Assembly (NCBI GenBank): GCA_035048495.1 | Contig: CM068553.1 | Span: 22,011,190 to 22,075,189, forward strand | DNA: 64,000 bases | Direction: 5' to 3' | Source: Euptelea pleiosperma | Lineage: Eukaryota; Streptophyta; Magnoliopsida; Ranunculales; Eupteleaceae | Shown here: one piece after another, positions 1 to 11,003 of the stretch | Numbering within the stretch: the stretch's first letter is position 1 | Layout: each line of letters begins with the position of its first letter | The notes under the pieces: model-generated | Database searches by the model: none | Told to the model about the DNA's origin: nothing | What the model saw: only the letters and a program-made list of their open reading frames with translations | Made by a program: the position numbers and the translations under genes

Positions 1-1742
1 CTCAAGATCTGCAGGAGAGAACGAGTCTGTGTCCCTAGAGGAGGCAGACACTGGTGGTGCGGTGTCCTGTGTGACTGAGTGCGCTGAGTTAGGTCCCTGT
101 TTTGTTGATTGACGCTGATGGAAAGTCGAGGCCTGTCTTGGGGGACGTCCATGAAGCTTCCAGCAAGTGGCCTGTATATGGCCCATGCGACCGTAGTGAT
201 CACACTTGGGTCTGGGTCGGTCCCCAGACTCCGTCGGACTGGATGTCTAGCCCTTGTGATTGGTAGCAGCTAGAGCAGAGCGTTCCTGAGTATCACTCCC
301 ACTGCAGAGTTGCATGGCAGAGCGGCGGCTGTCCTCCTTCTGAATGTAACCATAGACCTGTGCTAGAGAGGTCGGAGCAGGATCCTACCAAGGATCTGAA
401 CACGAGCTCCTTCAAAGCTCGGATGAAGGCCGGAGAGAAACTGGAAGATCTGGGAACGTTCAACCATCGCCTTGAAGGACTTGACGTCATCTGCGCACTC
501 GGGGGAGTAAGTCTGGTAGTGATCGATCTCCTCCCATTTGCTTTGAAGGGAAGCATAATATGTACCAAGCTTCATCTCCCCTGACGAAGACAAGATATCT
601 CTTGTTCTAGTTCATAGAGCTTGGCGAAATTGCCCACCTGGGAGTATGTCTGAGATACGGCATCCCAAACATCTTTTGCCGTTGGTAGGAACATAAACCC
701 TTTGCTGATCTGGGTTTGCATCGAGTGAAGAAGCCAGGACACGACAGTCAGGTTCTCCATAACCCAAATCCGATGAGATTTGTCCTTCGGATCTGGTTCT
801 TTAGTAGCACCTGTCAGATACTCACTGTAGCCACGGCCCCCAATGTACATGAGAGCGGAAGTCTTCAATTCCAGGAAGTTGGTGCCATCGAGCTTCACTG
901 TGGTGATGCAGAGCTGAGGGTTGTGATCTCCATGAGAGCCATGAGTCACAATGAGTCACGGGACGATCCTCAGAGGAAGAGCCAGAAATCACAGATGTGG
1001 CCTCGGGGGAACTCATCGGAGCAGGACTACCAAAAATAGCAGGTAGTGTATCGGAGATTCCCAGAAAACCGAAGCGAGGTCTAGAGGATCCCTAAAGGCC
1101 CAATGAGTGGTGCGCCTAGGACAGGAGGGCCCAGATAGGTCTGATTTTGAAAGAAAATCAAAACCCAAAAAGTAGCCGGGAGATCCGAGTGATTTTTGGA
1201 GACTAGGGTTCTGACGGTCAGAATTTGTCGAATCAAGTTTCGAACTATTCCACGAGCAGTTCTGAAGAGGGCGGCAAGGTCAGAGGGGCCTGCTGTTATG
1301 CGAATATCACAAAAATCCAAAACCCAAATATCTGAAAATCTGGCCGATTTTTGAAAACTGATGATCCGATTGTCGGAAAAATGCGATGCGACTTTCTGAC
1401 AGTCCTTGGGTGAATACTGGAGGGGGCGGCTAGGGTAGAAAACCCTAGTGGTACGGATCTCAAGAAAATAAAAAACCAAAAAATCCTCGAAAAACGCGTT
1501 GAAGGGAAAAACGCTGGAGAAGCTTGAGAAGAAGACAAACTGGATGTCTGATGCGGCTGAGGGAAAAAACTAACTAGGAAATAAGAACCTCTGGTGTTTT
1601 GTCCAGGATTAATCCCCGGATAGCACAGGAATAATCTCTGCGATTTCCTCAAAAGTTCTTCTCGGCTCCGGATGCTCACATAACCGTCTTAGATCGGAAT
1701 GGAGATTCTAGGGGACAAAGACACATGTCCTAGAGCTACTAT

Positions 1743-1754
1743 GCTCTGATACCA
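1743..1754 (-). other. Primer-binding site (initiator tRNA-Met)
   Basis: The minus strand reads TGGTATCAGAGC, directly adjoining the LTR. This is the usual copia minus-strand primer site. Confidence 0.9.
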
Positions 1755-1896
1755 TGTTGTAAATAAGGTTGTAACCAGTAGATGAAGGTTGTAGATAGGA
1801 GAGGGAAAAAGTGTAATGGAGGCGGAAGGTGGAGATGGAGATTAGGGTTAGAGAGAAGTTGTGGGAAGTGGAGAGAATGAATTGTTAATTCATTCT

Positions 1897-1932
<36 letters not shown>

Positions 1933-2036
1933 GGAGAAACCGTACAAAGGAGAACACTATTCACGCGACACTATTCACGTGAATAGTGAAAACCCATGAA
2001 AAGGCCCCACGTGGGTGTATTAAATAAACTCCAACA
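1755..2036 (-). repeat. 5' LTR of the left-edge family A element
   Basis: On the minus strand it begins TGTTGGAGTTTATTTAATAC and ends in TTATTTACAACA next to the primer-binding site. It contains a (TA)n run at about 1900-1926 and the CACGTG-containing palindromes typical of the family. Confidence 0.88.
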
Positions 2037-4204
2037 TCCCCCATCTTAACCCACCACTATTTCTATTGTACTTGTACAAGGGGTCTTCCCCAACATATTT
2101 ATATGTATATATCACTTGAGAGGAGATTGAACAGTAAGTTCAATCACTCCATTCTCTCTCCAAAACCCTATTCTTCTTCTTCTCTTTCTAATCTCTCAAT
2201 CTTACACTTCTGGTGACAATCTAGTTTATGACAGCTTTCAGGCCTAACTCCTGAAACATTATCGACGGGGTATGACTGCGCTTGTCCATTTCCACCACCT
2301 CTAGTGTAATGAGCTCTCTGTTGGAACCACATGTGTGTTTTTGTCCTTTAATTTGGAAATCCAATGTCAGTTTGGAATTAAAGTTGTCTTGTGAATTTTC
2401 TTGGCCCGTCTTCCGCCCCGTATCTGTCCAATCAGCATCATCCCGACACAATACAGTGCCGTTTTTGCCACTCCTCATCTCACCTTCTATTTTATTTATA
2501 CCCACATACTCAAGGTCCATGTAAGCTGAAATTTTTTTACTACCCTGATTACTAACACCAGATGTCACTTTCTTCAACCTTCCAACTTTGAACCCACCCC
2601 TCCTCTTTGACCAAGAGTTGAAAACTCCTCCCCCCCCCCATCCGTTAGTTTGTTTGAGGAATTCTTTGTCTATATCAGCTGGACCTGCACAAATATCTGA
2701 TAGGTTTATGCTGGCCGTTCATGAGTGGAAGGGAAGTCGTTTTCAAGGCTGTCATCTTTCTCTTTTCAGCAATGCTCTGATCTAGTATTCACTGTTGGCT
2801 AACATCTATGCAATATGATCCACATATTCTCCGTTTTCCATGGCTAGGTCCTACGTAGTTTGATGAGATCCTCTTCAAAGCCCACAAAAAATATTCCTCT
2901 ACACCTCTCAAATGTCAAAAACTGGATGGGTTTGGGGTATTTTTAAATGTAAGGCTATCTGGTAGCTAACAAGGTCCCACTGAACTGAATCTGAGATGAC
3001 ATTACAAACAATAGCTGTAGAACAAATCCGAAATACACCATTATTCTTCTTATACTACCCTTCCAACTCCTGTTACTTTGTGATTCCTGATTCCCTATCC
3101 AGAGATGGGGACGAGAGCAGCCTTCTCTAATGATAGTCCGTCCTCCCTCTATCAAACATTGAACTCTTATATGCATGCCTCCCTTTGAAGAAGTGGAGGA
3201 TACGTTGCATATCCCTCCAACCTCTACACGATACACCATCTGGAATACACATGGATCGGTTTTCAGGGGATCCTTTGTAATTTGATTCACTCAGAAATCA
3301 ACCGTTTGGCTTCTGTTTTTGTTCTTCCTTCCTTCTACAATTATCATTTCTCCCTAAGCTCTGATGTTTCCACACTAGTGGCTTCCTGGATGGTGCTAGC
3401 TAAGAGAGGCTCATGAAGAACCTGCTCCAGCCATGAGATTCCATAATGTCACACATCTATCTTGCTCCAAGGCCTTGATGTAGTGATGCACAGGGAACTT
3501 TCCTTTGAGTCTCCATCTCCTTCTAGCTCGAAAGTCTTATTTCATGAGTTTCTTCATGGTGATATGAAATCTCGATTTTCTTCACTATACCATTTTTTTT
3601 TTACTTTCAATGGCCAAAAGTTTCTTCACAGTGATATGAAATCTTGGGTTTCTTCACTAAATCAAGACCATGATTTCTTCACTTTTTGGTTGAAAGAGCC
3701 TTTGTGGAGGACCCTCTCGCTGTTGAAAAAAATGATGCGTCTTGATATACAAATATACGAATATGCATTAAATGAAATGATTTATAGTGCTTAATTAAAC
3801 TAAAATGTGTTGTTTATCTTATATATGTGTTATGAAAGACACACTTACTATAAAAACAAATTTTAATTACTTAAATTTGGTTTCGTATGAGATTATATAT
3901 ACCTAAATGTATGTCTTCATACCTTACTGGAACGAAATGTCTCGGCCAAGACGGGATGCGATTTTGAACCATGTATCATTATCATCATCATATTTTGTTT
4001 ATATGGATTTCTGTATGAATCTTACAAGTTATGATTGTGATTTATGATATAATTCAAGTGGACTCCCTTGCCAAAGTTAATTTTTTCTTAAACGGAAGAT
4101 TTTTTATAATTGCTATTAAAGATTTATGCTCTCAAATAAAAGAGAATTTTATCTCACAATTTTATGCTTTCCAATTTAATTTTATTTGTCGTCATATTGA
4201 CAGT
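2037..4204. other. Intron DNA with an LTR-like promoter segment; otherwise unassigned
   Basis: About 2060-2215 resembles the R/U5 part of an LTR: a TATATGTATATA box, pyrimidine-rich tract and AAACCCTATTC. No partner copy was seen. From 2216 onward only short open frames without recognisable domains are present. A 34-bp segment with GATATGAAATCT occurs twice (about 3541-3585 and 3621-3660). No EDD1 exon was found. Confidence 0.5.
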
Positions 4205-4583
4205 TTATCTCAATGAGGTTTTTTACTGCGGATCATCTGGTAAGAAAAAAGCAAATAATGCCAAACATGTGCTTCTTATGCAAGGCATGGGGAGAATTGG
4301 TTAATCCTTTTTTAATTCATTGTTAATTTACAATCAATATATGAATAAGTTTCTGGATATGTTTGGCGTCTGATGGGTCATTCCAAATAGCGTTTTAGAG
4401 CTCATGCAAGGCTGGTTTCTATAAGATTTGGATGGTAAGAGGGCAATTGCTCGGAGATGATACCCTTCGCTTGGGGATATTGTGTTTGGAAGGAGAGGAA
4501 CAATCGCATTATAGAAGACAAGGTTGACACGTTAGAGAGGGTGGTGAGGAGGATATTTTTTTCCAATTGCACATTGGGCTATC
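4205..4583 (+). mobile_element. LINE ORF2 3' end, zf-RVT and tail, left half
   Basis: Translation with frameshifts gives a zf-RVT pattern (FTADHLVRKKQIMPNMCFLC, then a WKERNNRIIED tail) typical of the C-terminus of plant L1-like reverse transcriptases. It stops exactly at the copia insertion, and the rest resumes at 10115, so the LINE was in place first. Confidence 0.72.
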
Positions 4584-4588
4584 ATTCT

Positions 4589-4883
4589 TGTTGGAGTTTA
4601 TGTAATACACCCATGTGGGTGTCTCAAGTGGGCTGCGTCCCACTTCCCACGTGGGGCCTTTTTTGGGTTTTCACTATTCACGTGAATAGTGTTGCGTGAA
4701 TAGTAACACGTGAATAGTGTCACGTGAATAGTGTTCTCCTTTGTAGGGTTTCTCCCCATCATATATATATATATATACAGTGAGTGCGACAACTTCTCTC
4801 TTTACCACCTTCTGCCTCCTTTACACTTTTTTCCCTCTTCTATCTACAACCTTCATCTACTAGTTACAACCTTATTTACAACA
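4589..4883 (+). repeat. 5' LTR, family A element
   Basis: Starts TGTTGGAGTTTATG and ends TTATTTACAACA. It has four CACGTG boxes (4648, 4679, 4707, 4721) before a (TA)n TATA region at 4761-4778. Compared with the 3' LTR it lacks two short segments around 4785-4815. Confidence 0.95.
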
Positions 4884-4895
4884 TGGTATCAGAGC
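4884..4895 (+). other. Primer-binding site (initiator tRNA-Met)
   Basis: TGGTATCAGAGC immediately after the LTR. Confidence 0.95.
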
Positions 4896-5418
4896 ATGGT
4901 AGCTCTAGGGCATGTGTCTTTGTCCCCTAGAGACTCCATTCCGATCTAAGACGGTTATGTGAGCATTTGGAATCGATGAGAACTTTTGAAGAAATTGCAG
5001 AGATCATTCCTGCGCTATTCGGGGATTAATCTTGAGGCAAAACACCAGAGGCTCTTATTTTCTGGTTAGTTTTTTCCCTCAGCCGAATCAGAGATCCAGT
5101 TTATCTTCTTCTCAAGCTTCTCCAGCGTTTTTCCGGCCAACACGTTTTTCGAGGATTTTTGGGTTTTGGTTTTTTGTGATATTCGTGCAACAGCAGGCCC
5201 CTCTGACCTTGTCGCCCTCTTCAGTACTGCTAGTTTCCAAAAATCACCCGGATCCCCCGCTACTTTTTGGGTTTTGATTTTCTTTCAAAATTAGACCTCT
5301 CTGGGTCCTCCTGTCCTAGGCGCACCACTCATTGGGCCTTTAGGGATCTTCTAGACCTCGCTTCAATTTTCTGGGAGCCTCCGGTACACTACCTGCTATT
5401 TTTGGTAGTCCTGCTTTG

Positions 5419-6430
5419 ATGAGTTCCCCCGAGGCCACATCTTTGATTTCTAGCTCTTCCTCTGAGGATCGTCCTGTGACTCATGGCTTTCATGGAGATC
5501 ACAACCCTCAGCTCTGCATCACCACTGTGAAGCTCGATGGCACCAACTTCTTGGAATGGAAGACTTCCGCTCTCATGTACATTGGGGGCCGTGGCTACAG
5601 TGAGTATCTGACAGGTGCTACTAAAGAACTAGATCCGAAGGACAAATCTCATCGGATTTGGGTTATGGAGAACCTGACTGTCATGTCCTGGCTTCTTCAC
5701 TTGATGCAAACCCAGATCAGCAAAGGGTTTATGTTCCTACCAACGGCCAAAGATGTTTGGGATGCCGTATCTCAGACATACTCCCAGGTGGGCAATTTCG
5801 CCAAGCTCTATGAACTAAAACAAGAGATATCTTGTCTTCGTTAGGGGGAGATGAAGCTTGGTACATATTATGCTTCCCTTCGAAGCAAATGGGAGGAGAT
5901 CGATCACTACTAGAGTTACTCCCCCAAGTGCGTAGATGACGTCAAGTGCTTCAAGGCGATGGTTGAACATTCCCGGATCTTCCAGTTTCTCTCCGGCTTT
6001 CATCCGAGCTTTGAAGGACCTCGTGTTTAGATCCTTGGTAGGGATCCTGCTCCTACCTCTCTAGCACAGGTCTATGGTTACATTCAGGGGGAGGACAGCC
6101 GCCACTCTGCCATGCAACTCCGCAGTGGGAGTGATACTCAGGACCGCTCCGCCTTGGTTGCTACCAATCAGAAGGGCCAGACATCCAGTCCGTAGGAGTT
6201 TGGGGACCGACCCAGACCCAAGTGTGATCACTGCGGTCGCATGGGTCATATCTAGGCCACTTGTTGGAAGCTCCATGGACGTCCCCCGGGACAGGCCCCG
6301 ACTTCCCGTCAGCGTCAATTAGCAAAACAGGGACCTCCCTTAGCGCACTCAGTCACACAGGACACTGCACCACCAGCGTCTACCTCCTCTGGGGACACAG
6401 AGTTGTTCTCTCCTACAGATCTTGAGCGAT
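5419..6430 (+). pseudogene. Copia gag, family A, disrupted
   Basis: Opens MSSPEATSLIS and shows the UBN2-like gag pattern (LDGTNFLEWKTSALMYIGGR, TAKDVWDAVSQTY). In-frame TAG stops lie at about 5842, 5912, 6028 and 6253. A single CCHC knuckle at 6223-6264 (C-X2-C-X4-H-X4-C) has one of the TAGs inside it. The left-edge sister copy has CAG at each of these four positions. Gag would form the particle shell and bind RNA. Confidence 0.9.
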
Positions 6431-9400
6431 TTCGCCGCATGATGGCCCAACTCAATGGCCAGGCCTCCACTTCCACGTTTGCATTTGCTAACACAGGTAC
6501 TAGGACTGCTTTTTCCGCCTACTGTACCTTCCAGCCCTTCTTGGATCATTGATTCAGGGGCGTCTGATCACATGACTAGTTTGTCCTCCGTTTTCTCGAG
6601 TTATGGTATTTGCTCTGGTCGTGACAAAGTTCGGATAGTTGATGGCACCTATTCCTCTATCTCTGGAAAAGGGGATGTTCATGCCACACCAGCTCTCTCT
6701 GTCTTCTGTTTTGCATGTTCCGCAATTCACCGCTAATTTACTATCCGTCAGTAGTCTTACAAAAAGTCTTAACTGCAGTGTAACGTTTTTTCCTTCTCAC
6801 TGTGTGTTTCAGGATCTAGAGTCGAGGCGGACGATTGGCAGTGGACGTGACGACGGTGGCTTATACATCCTAGATTCTTCGATTTCTGCATCTGCACACC
6901 AGTCTAGCATCAGTACTAGTAGTAGAGTCAATAAAGACCAGTTAATGCTTTGGCATAACCGGCTAGGTCATGTACCCATGTCAGTCTTAAAGCGTGTCTT
7001 TCCTGGTTTTTCTTCTGTTTCTGTAGTTCCGTTTCATTGCGAAACATGTGAACTCGCCAAACTTTGTTGTTCTGTTTTTCCCATTAGTGAGAATAAAAGT
7101 ACTACTCTTTTTTCTATTGTGCATTCTGATGTGTGGGACCCCGCGCCTGTGACTTCTTTGTTTGGATATCGGTACTTTGTTACCTTTGTAGATGACTTTA
7201 GTGGTTGTACCTAGGTGTACCTTATGCGAACCAAAGATGCTGTATTCTCCATTTTCCGAGAATTCCATAAGATGGTTACCACTCAGTTCCATACCACTCT
7301 TAAGATTCTTCGCTCTGACAATGGGGGGGAATACCTCGATGTGGGTCTGAAATCCTACTTTGCTTCACATGGCATTGTTCATCAGACCTCGTGCCCTTCG
7401 ACACCTTAACAGAATGGGACTGTTGAGAGAAAAAATCGTCACCTTCTTGAAGTTGAGCGTGCTCTCCGGTTAGGCATGCAGGTTCCGAAACACTATTGGT
7501 CTGAGTCTGTCTTACTTTCTGCTTACTTCATCAATCGTATGCCCTCTCGGGTTCTCGGATTTCAGACTCCCCTATCTCTCCTGGTTCCTGACCGCCCGGC
7601 TTTTGTTGTTCCTCCAAAGGTCTTTGGGTGTGTTTGTTATGTCCATATTCATCGTTCTTCGAGGGACAAGTTAGATCCAAGGGCTTTAAAGTGCATCTTC
7701 TTGGGGTACCCCTCTAATAAAAAAGGGTACAAATGTTATCATCCTGCTACCCGTCGTCGCTTCATCTCTATGGATGTCACATTCGTTGAGTCCATCCCCT
7801 TCTTTGGTGAGCAGACCTTTCTTCAGGGGGAGCATGATGTTGCAGAAGAGAGTGTCCCCAGCCCTCTGCCTGTCTCTATTCCTATGCCGGGACCTCAGTC
7901 TAGTGGCAATGACACTTCCACTACTGCAGCTGATGGGCGTGTATATGTCAGAACCAAGAAGAAAGGACAAGCCACTGTCCCTGCGCCTACATCTGCAAGT
8001 CTCCCCTCGGATCCATTTCCAGGTATTGCTTCTGTCCCTGCCTCAGTTCCTATTTCTGTTCTTGAGCCACATGCATCTCCTACTCCTGACGATCATATGA
8101 GCACTGATATTGACCTCCCTATTGCACTTCGGAAGGGTGTACGTACTTGTACGGAACACCCTATCTCACATTTTGTCTCGTATCAGTCTCTGTCTCCGTC
8201 ATATCAGAATTTTGTCAGTATTGCCTCTTCTGTTTCTTTGCCTTCCAGTGTTGCAAACGCATTTAGTCACCCAAAGTGGAAATAAGCTATGATGGATGAA
8301 ATGCAGGCTCTTGAGAAGAACAAAATATGGGAACTTGTTCAACTACCCAGAGGAAAGAAACCTATGGGGTGCAAATGGGTCTTTACAGTGAAACATAAAG
8401 CTGACGGGTCAGTCGAACGATACAAGGCACGACTCGTAGCCAAGGGATTTACTCAGACATATGGGATAGACTATTAGGAGACTTTTGCACCTGTGGCCAA
8501 GATGAACTCAGTCAGAGTTCTTCTATCCTTAGCTGCCAACCTGTCCTGGCCATTGCATCAATTAGATGTGAAGAATGCCTTTCTGCATGGAGATTTGACA
8601 GAAGAGGTGTACATGAAACTACCACCTGGGTTGACACTTGCTGGAAGTGACGACGAGGTGTGCAAGTTAAGAAAAGCCTTGTATGGGCTAAAGCAATCTC
8701 CAAGGGCACGGTTCGAGCGGTTTAGTAGTGCGATCAGACGAGTGGGTTACAAGCAGAGTCAGGCCAATCACACGTTGTTTGTGAAGCACCAACAGACTGG
8801 TACCACGGCACTGATCGTCTATGTTGATGACATTGTCATCACTGGGACTGATCCTAAAGAGATAAAGCAGCTGAAGACATTCTTGTCCTCGGAGTTTGAG
8901 ACAAAGGATTTGGGGCCACTGAAATACTTCTTGGGAATTGAAGTTGCTCGGTCTCAGAAGGGCATCTTCATCTCTCAACGGAAGTATGTATTGGACCTTC
9001 TGGATGAGATTGGGTATTTGGGAGCTCGACCAGCAGAGACTCCAATTGATCAGAACCATCGGCTGAATTCTGAGGAGGGCGACACCCTTGAGGATGTTGC
9101 TATGTTTCAGCGATTGGTTGGCAGGCTGATCTACTTGGCACACACCCATCCGGATATTGCTTACGCTGTTAGTGTTATCAGTCAGTTTATGCATGCACCA
9201 CGGTCATCACATCTTGAGGCAGTTCACCGAGTTCTTCGGTACCTCAAGGGCTCTCTAGGTCGTGGAATACTGTTCGGACGACATGGACACTTTAGAGTGG
9301 AAGTATATACTGACGCAGATTGGACAGGTTCAGTTACTGATCGTCGGTCTACGTCAGGATACTGTACCCTTGTTGGAGGAAATCTTGTCTCTTGGCGAAG

Positions 9401-9881
9401 CAAGAAACAACCAGTTGTAGCTCGATCCAGTGTAGAGGCAGAATTTCGCTCTATGGCACATGGTGTGTGCGAACTCCTTTGGTTGAGGACCATGCTTGAG
9501 GAACTGGGACTCCAGGTGACAGAGCCGATGAGCCTTTACTGTGACAACAAAGCTGCCATCAGCATTGCTTATAACCCAGTCCAGCATGATAGGACCAAGC
9601 ATATTGAAGTTGATCGTCACTTCATCAAAGAGAAATTTGAACAAAGATTGATTTGTACTCCGTATGTGAGAACACAGGAACAGGTCGCCGACATACTCAC
9701 AAATGGGGTGAACAAGTCTATTCTTCATACCTTGACTGGCAAGCTGGGAATGATGGATATCTTCGCACCCAGCTTGAGGGGGAGTGTTGGAGTTTATGTA
9801 ATACACCCACGTGGGTGTCTCAAGTGGGCTGCGTCCCACTTCCCACGTGGGGCTTTTTTTGGGTTTTTACTATTCACATGA
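6431..9881 (+). pseudogene. Copia pol, family A, disrupted
   Basis: Protease DSGASDHMT (about 6550) is followed by the integrase HHCC zinc finger (WHNRLGH, HCETC), the catalytic D...D...E region with GGEY, reverse transcriptase with KNAFLHGD and YVDD (8820-8831), and RNase H with [18 protein letters not shown] and [10 protein letters not shown]. The RT/RNase H part is open from 8493 to 9881, longest in the element, and reads past the purine tract into the LTR. Breaks: a frameshift near 6700 and stops at about 7213, 7407, 8283 and 8475. Confidence 0.92.
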
Positions 9882-10114
9882 ATAGTGTCGCGTGAATAGT
9901 AACACGTGAATAGTGTTCTCCTTTGTAGGGTTTCTCCCCATCATTTATATATATACAGTGAGTTGCGGGAGAATGAATTAACAATTCATTCTCTCCTCTT
10001 CCCACAACTTCTCTCTTTAACCCTAATCTCCTTCTCCACCTTCTGCCTCCATTACACTTTTTTCCCTCTTCTATCTACAACCTTCATCTACTGGTTACAA
10101 CCTTATTTACAACA
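9785..10114 (+). repeat. 3' LTR, family A element
   Basis: Same termini as the 5' LTR. It follows the purine tract TTGAGGGGGAG. One of the CACGTG palindromes is mutated to CACATG and another to CGCGTG. Confidence 0.95.
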
Positions 10115-10315
10115 ATTCTCAATGACTTAAAATGGTGTATCTTTTTGTGGATTTTGCAAAAAACTTTGAGGTTTTTGCTTCGGGCATCAACTCAAGTTAG
10201 TACTCTTTTTGTCCTTTCGTGAGCTATCTTGTTTGCCCTCCCATTAACTCTTTTCCTCTTGTTTGGGCTTCTTTGTTTCGTACACTCTTTTATTTCTAAT
10301 ATGATAACTCATCAC
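10115..10315 (+). mobile_element. LINE 3' end, right half, after the copia insertion
   Basis: Continues the LINE interrupted at 4588, starting with the duplicated ATTCT. It ends in a TAATATGATAACTCATCACC-type 3' terminus with a short CAAAAGGAAAA tail, like other plant LINE ends. Little coding potential remains. Confidence 0.5.
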
Positions 10316-10920
10316 CTATCAAAAGGAAAATTGTATGTACATTATATATGATACGATTTATGCTGATTCTAATGTATGAAATGGAAGATTTTTCTACATA
10401 CATATGCACTGTGTGAATTAATTTGTCCTTGTATCTGTATTCATATTCATGTAAATTAGCCAACGAGTCCAAGTTAGAGGAATCTTGCTTATAAGATTCC
10501 AAGCTACCCATGGTTGATGTGCTAGGATTCTAGTTTATTCTTTACATATGCATATTTTAATTAGAGAAGATAATGTGTGTACAACATGCACAATCATTTA
10601 GAAATTGTAGAAGTATATTTGCATGAGGCAATAGAACAGAAGTAGGTTCTACTTACTATACTAGGTTTTAGAAAGTTTCTTTCAGAGGTTTCATTTTTTT
10701 TTGCTTAGTTTGTTTGGACGGAATAAAACTCCCAATTATAGTTTGGTCATTCTCTTTGGTTGAACCAAGTTCACCGACTATACAGTACATTTCTAGATGA
10801 GTATTTCATTTGTTGCACCTGTGCTAAGTCCCTTAATGGAATCTAGGACGCACTGGCCTTTATGGTAGTTACTTTCAGTAGGACTGAAATTATTTTATTG
10901 CTTATTTCATTTTCTTGTAG
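10316..10920 (+). other. Intron DNA before EDD1 exon a
   Basis: AT-rich sequence ending in a pyrimidine tract and TAG acceptor. I looked here for the preceding conserved segment of the synthetase and did not find it. Confidence 0.6.
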
Positions 10921-11003
10921 GTCATGTTTAGTAGGCCTATTCGTTGGATTTTGGCCCTCCACGGAGATGTTGTTGTGCCCTTCACGTTTGCGGGAGTTTT
11001 CAG
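10921..11003 (+). CDS. EDD1: EDD1 exon a (first exon in window)
   Basis: Follows a TTCTTGTAG acceptor and ends at CAG|GTAACT. It encodes [16 protein letters not shown] onward to GVF. The last two bases (AG) join the first base of the next exon, 11.2 kb away, to make the Ser of SGNLSYG. Confidence 0.93.

Larger units (their letters stand above)
1..2036 (-). mobile_element. Ty1/copia element of family A, 5' portion, cut by window edge
   Basis: Read on the minus strand this is a 5' LTR, a primer-binding site and a leader, followed by gag. It is highly similar to the element at 4589-10114. Gag carries family landmarks (LDGTNF, YIGGRGYSEYLTGATKE, WLLHSMQTQISKGF, DAVSQTYSQ). A 10-bp tandem duplication near 945-965 and a one-base deletion near 380 break the frame. 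Because it points the opposite way to its sister copy, the two form an inverted repeat of about 2 kb arms. Confidence 0.9.
4589..10114 (+). mobile_element. Complete but dead Ty1/copia element, family A
   Basis: Both LTRs, a primer-binding site, gag-pol and a polypurine tract are present, flanked by perfect 5-bp target duplications ATTCT (4584-4588 and 10115-10119). Domain order is gag, protease, integrase, reverse transcriptase, RNase H, which defines copia. The LTRs differ by indels (295 versus 330 bp). At least six nonsense mutations and a frameshift make it incapable of self-mobilisation. It sits in a LINE, inside what is inferred to be an EDD1 intron. Confidence 0.95.

Noticed and set aside
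572..1039. Plus-strand frames over the left-edge copia
   Set aside because: They are antisense to the recognisable gag on the minus strand and carry no domain.
2955..3290. 111-codon minus-strand frame, considered as LINE ORF1
   Set aside because: No zinc knuckle or other ORF1 landmark could be identified.
8512..9839. Long minus-strand frames (up to 168 codons)
   Set aside because: Antisense shadows of the copia RT/RNase H.
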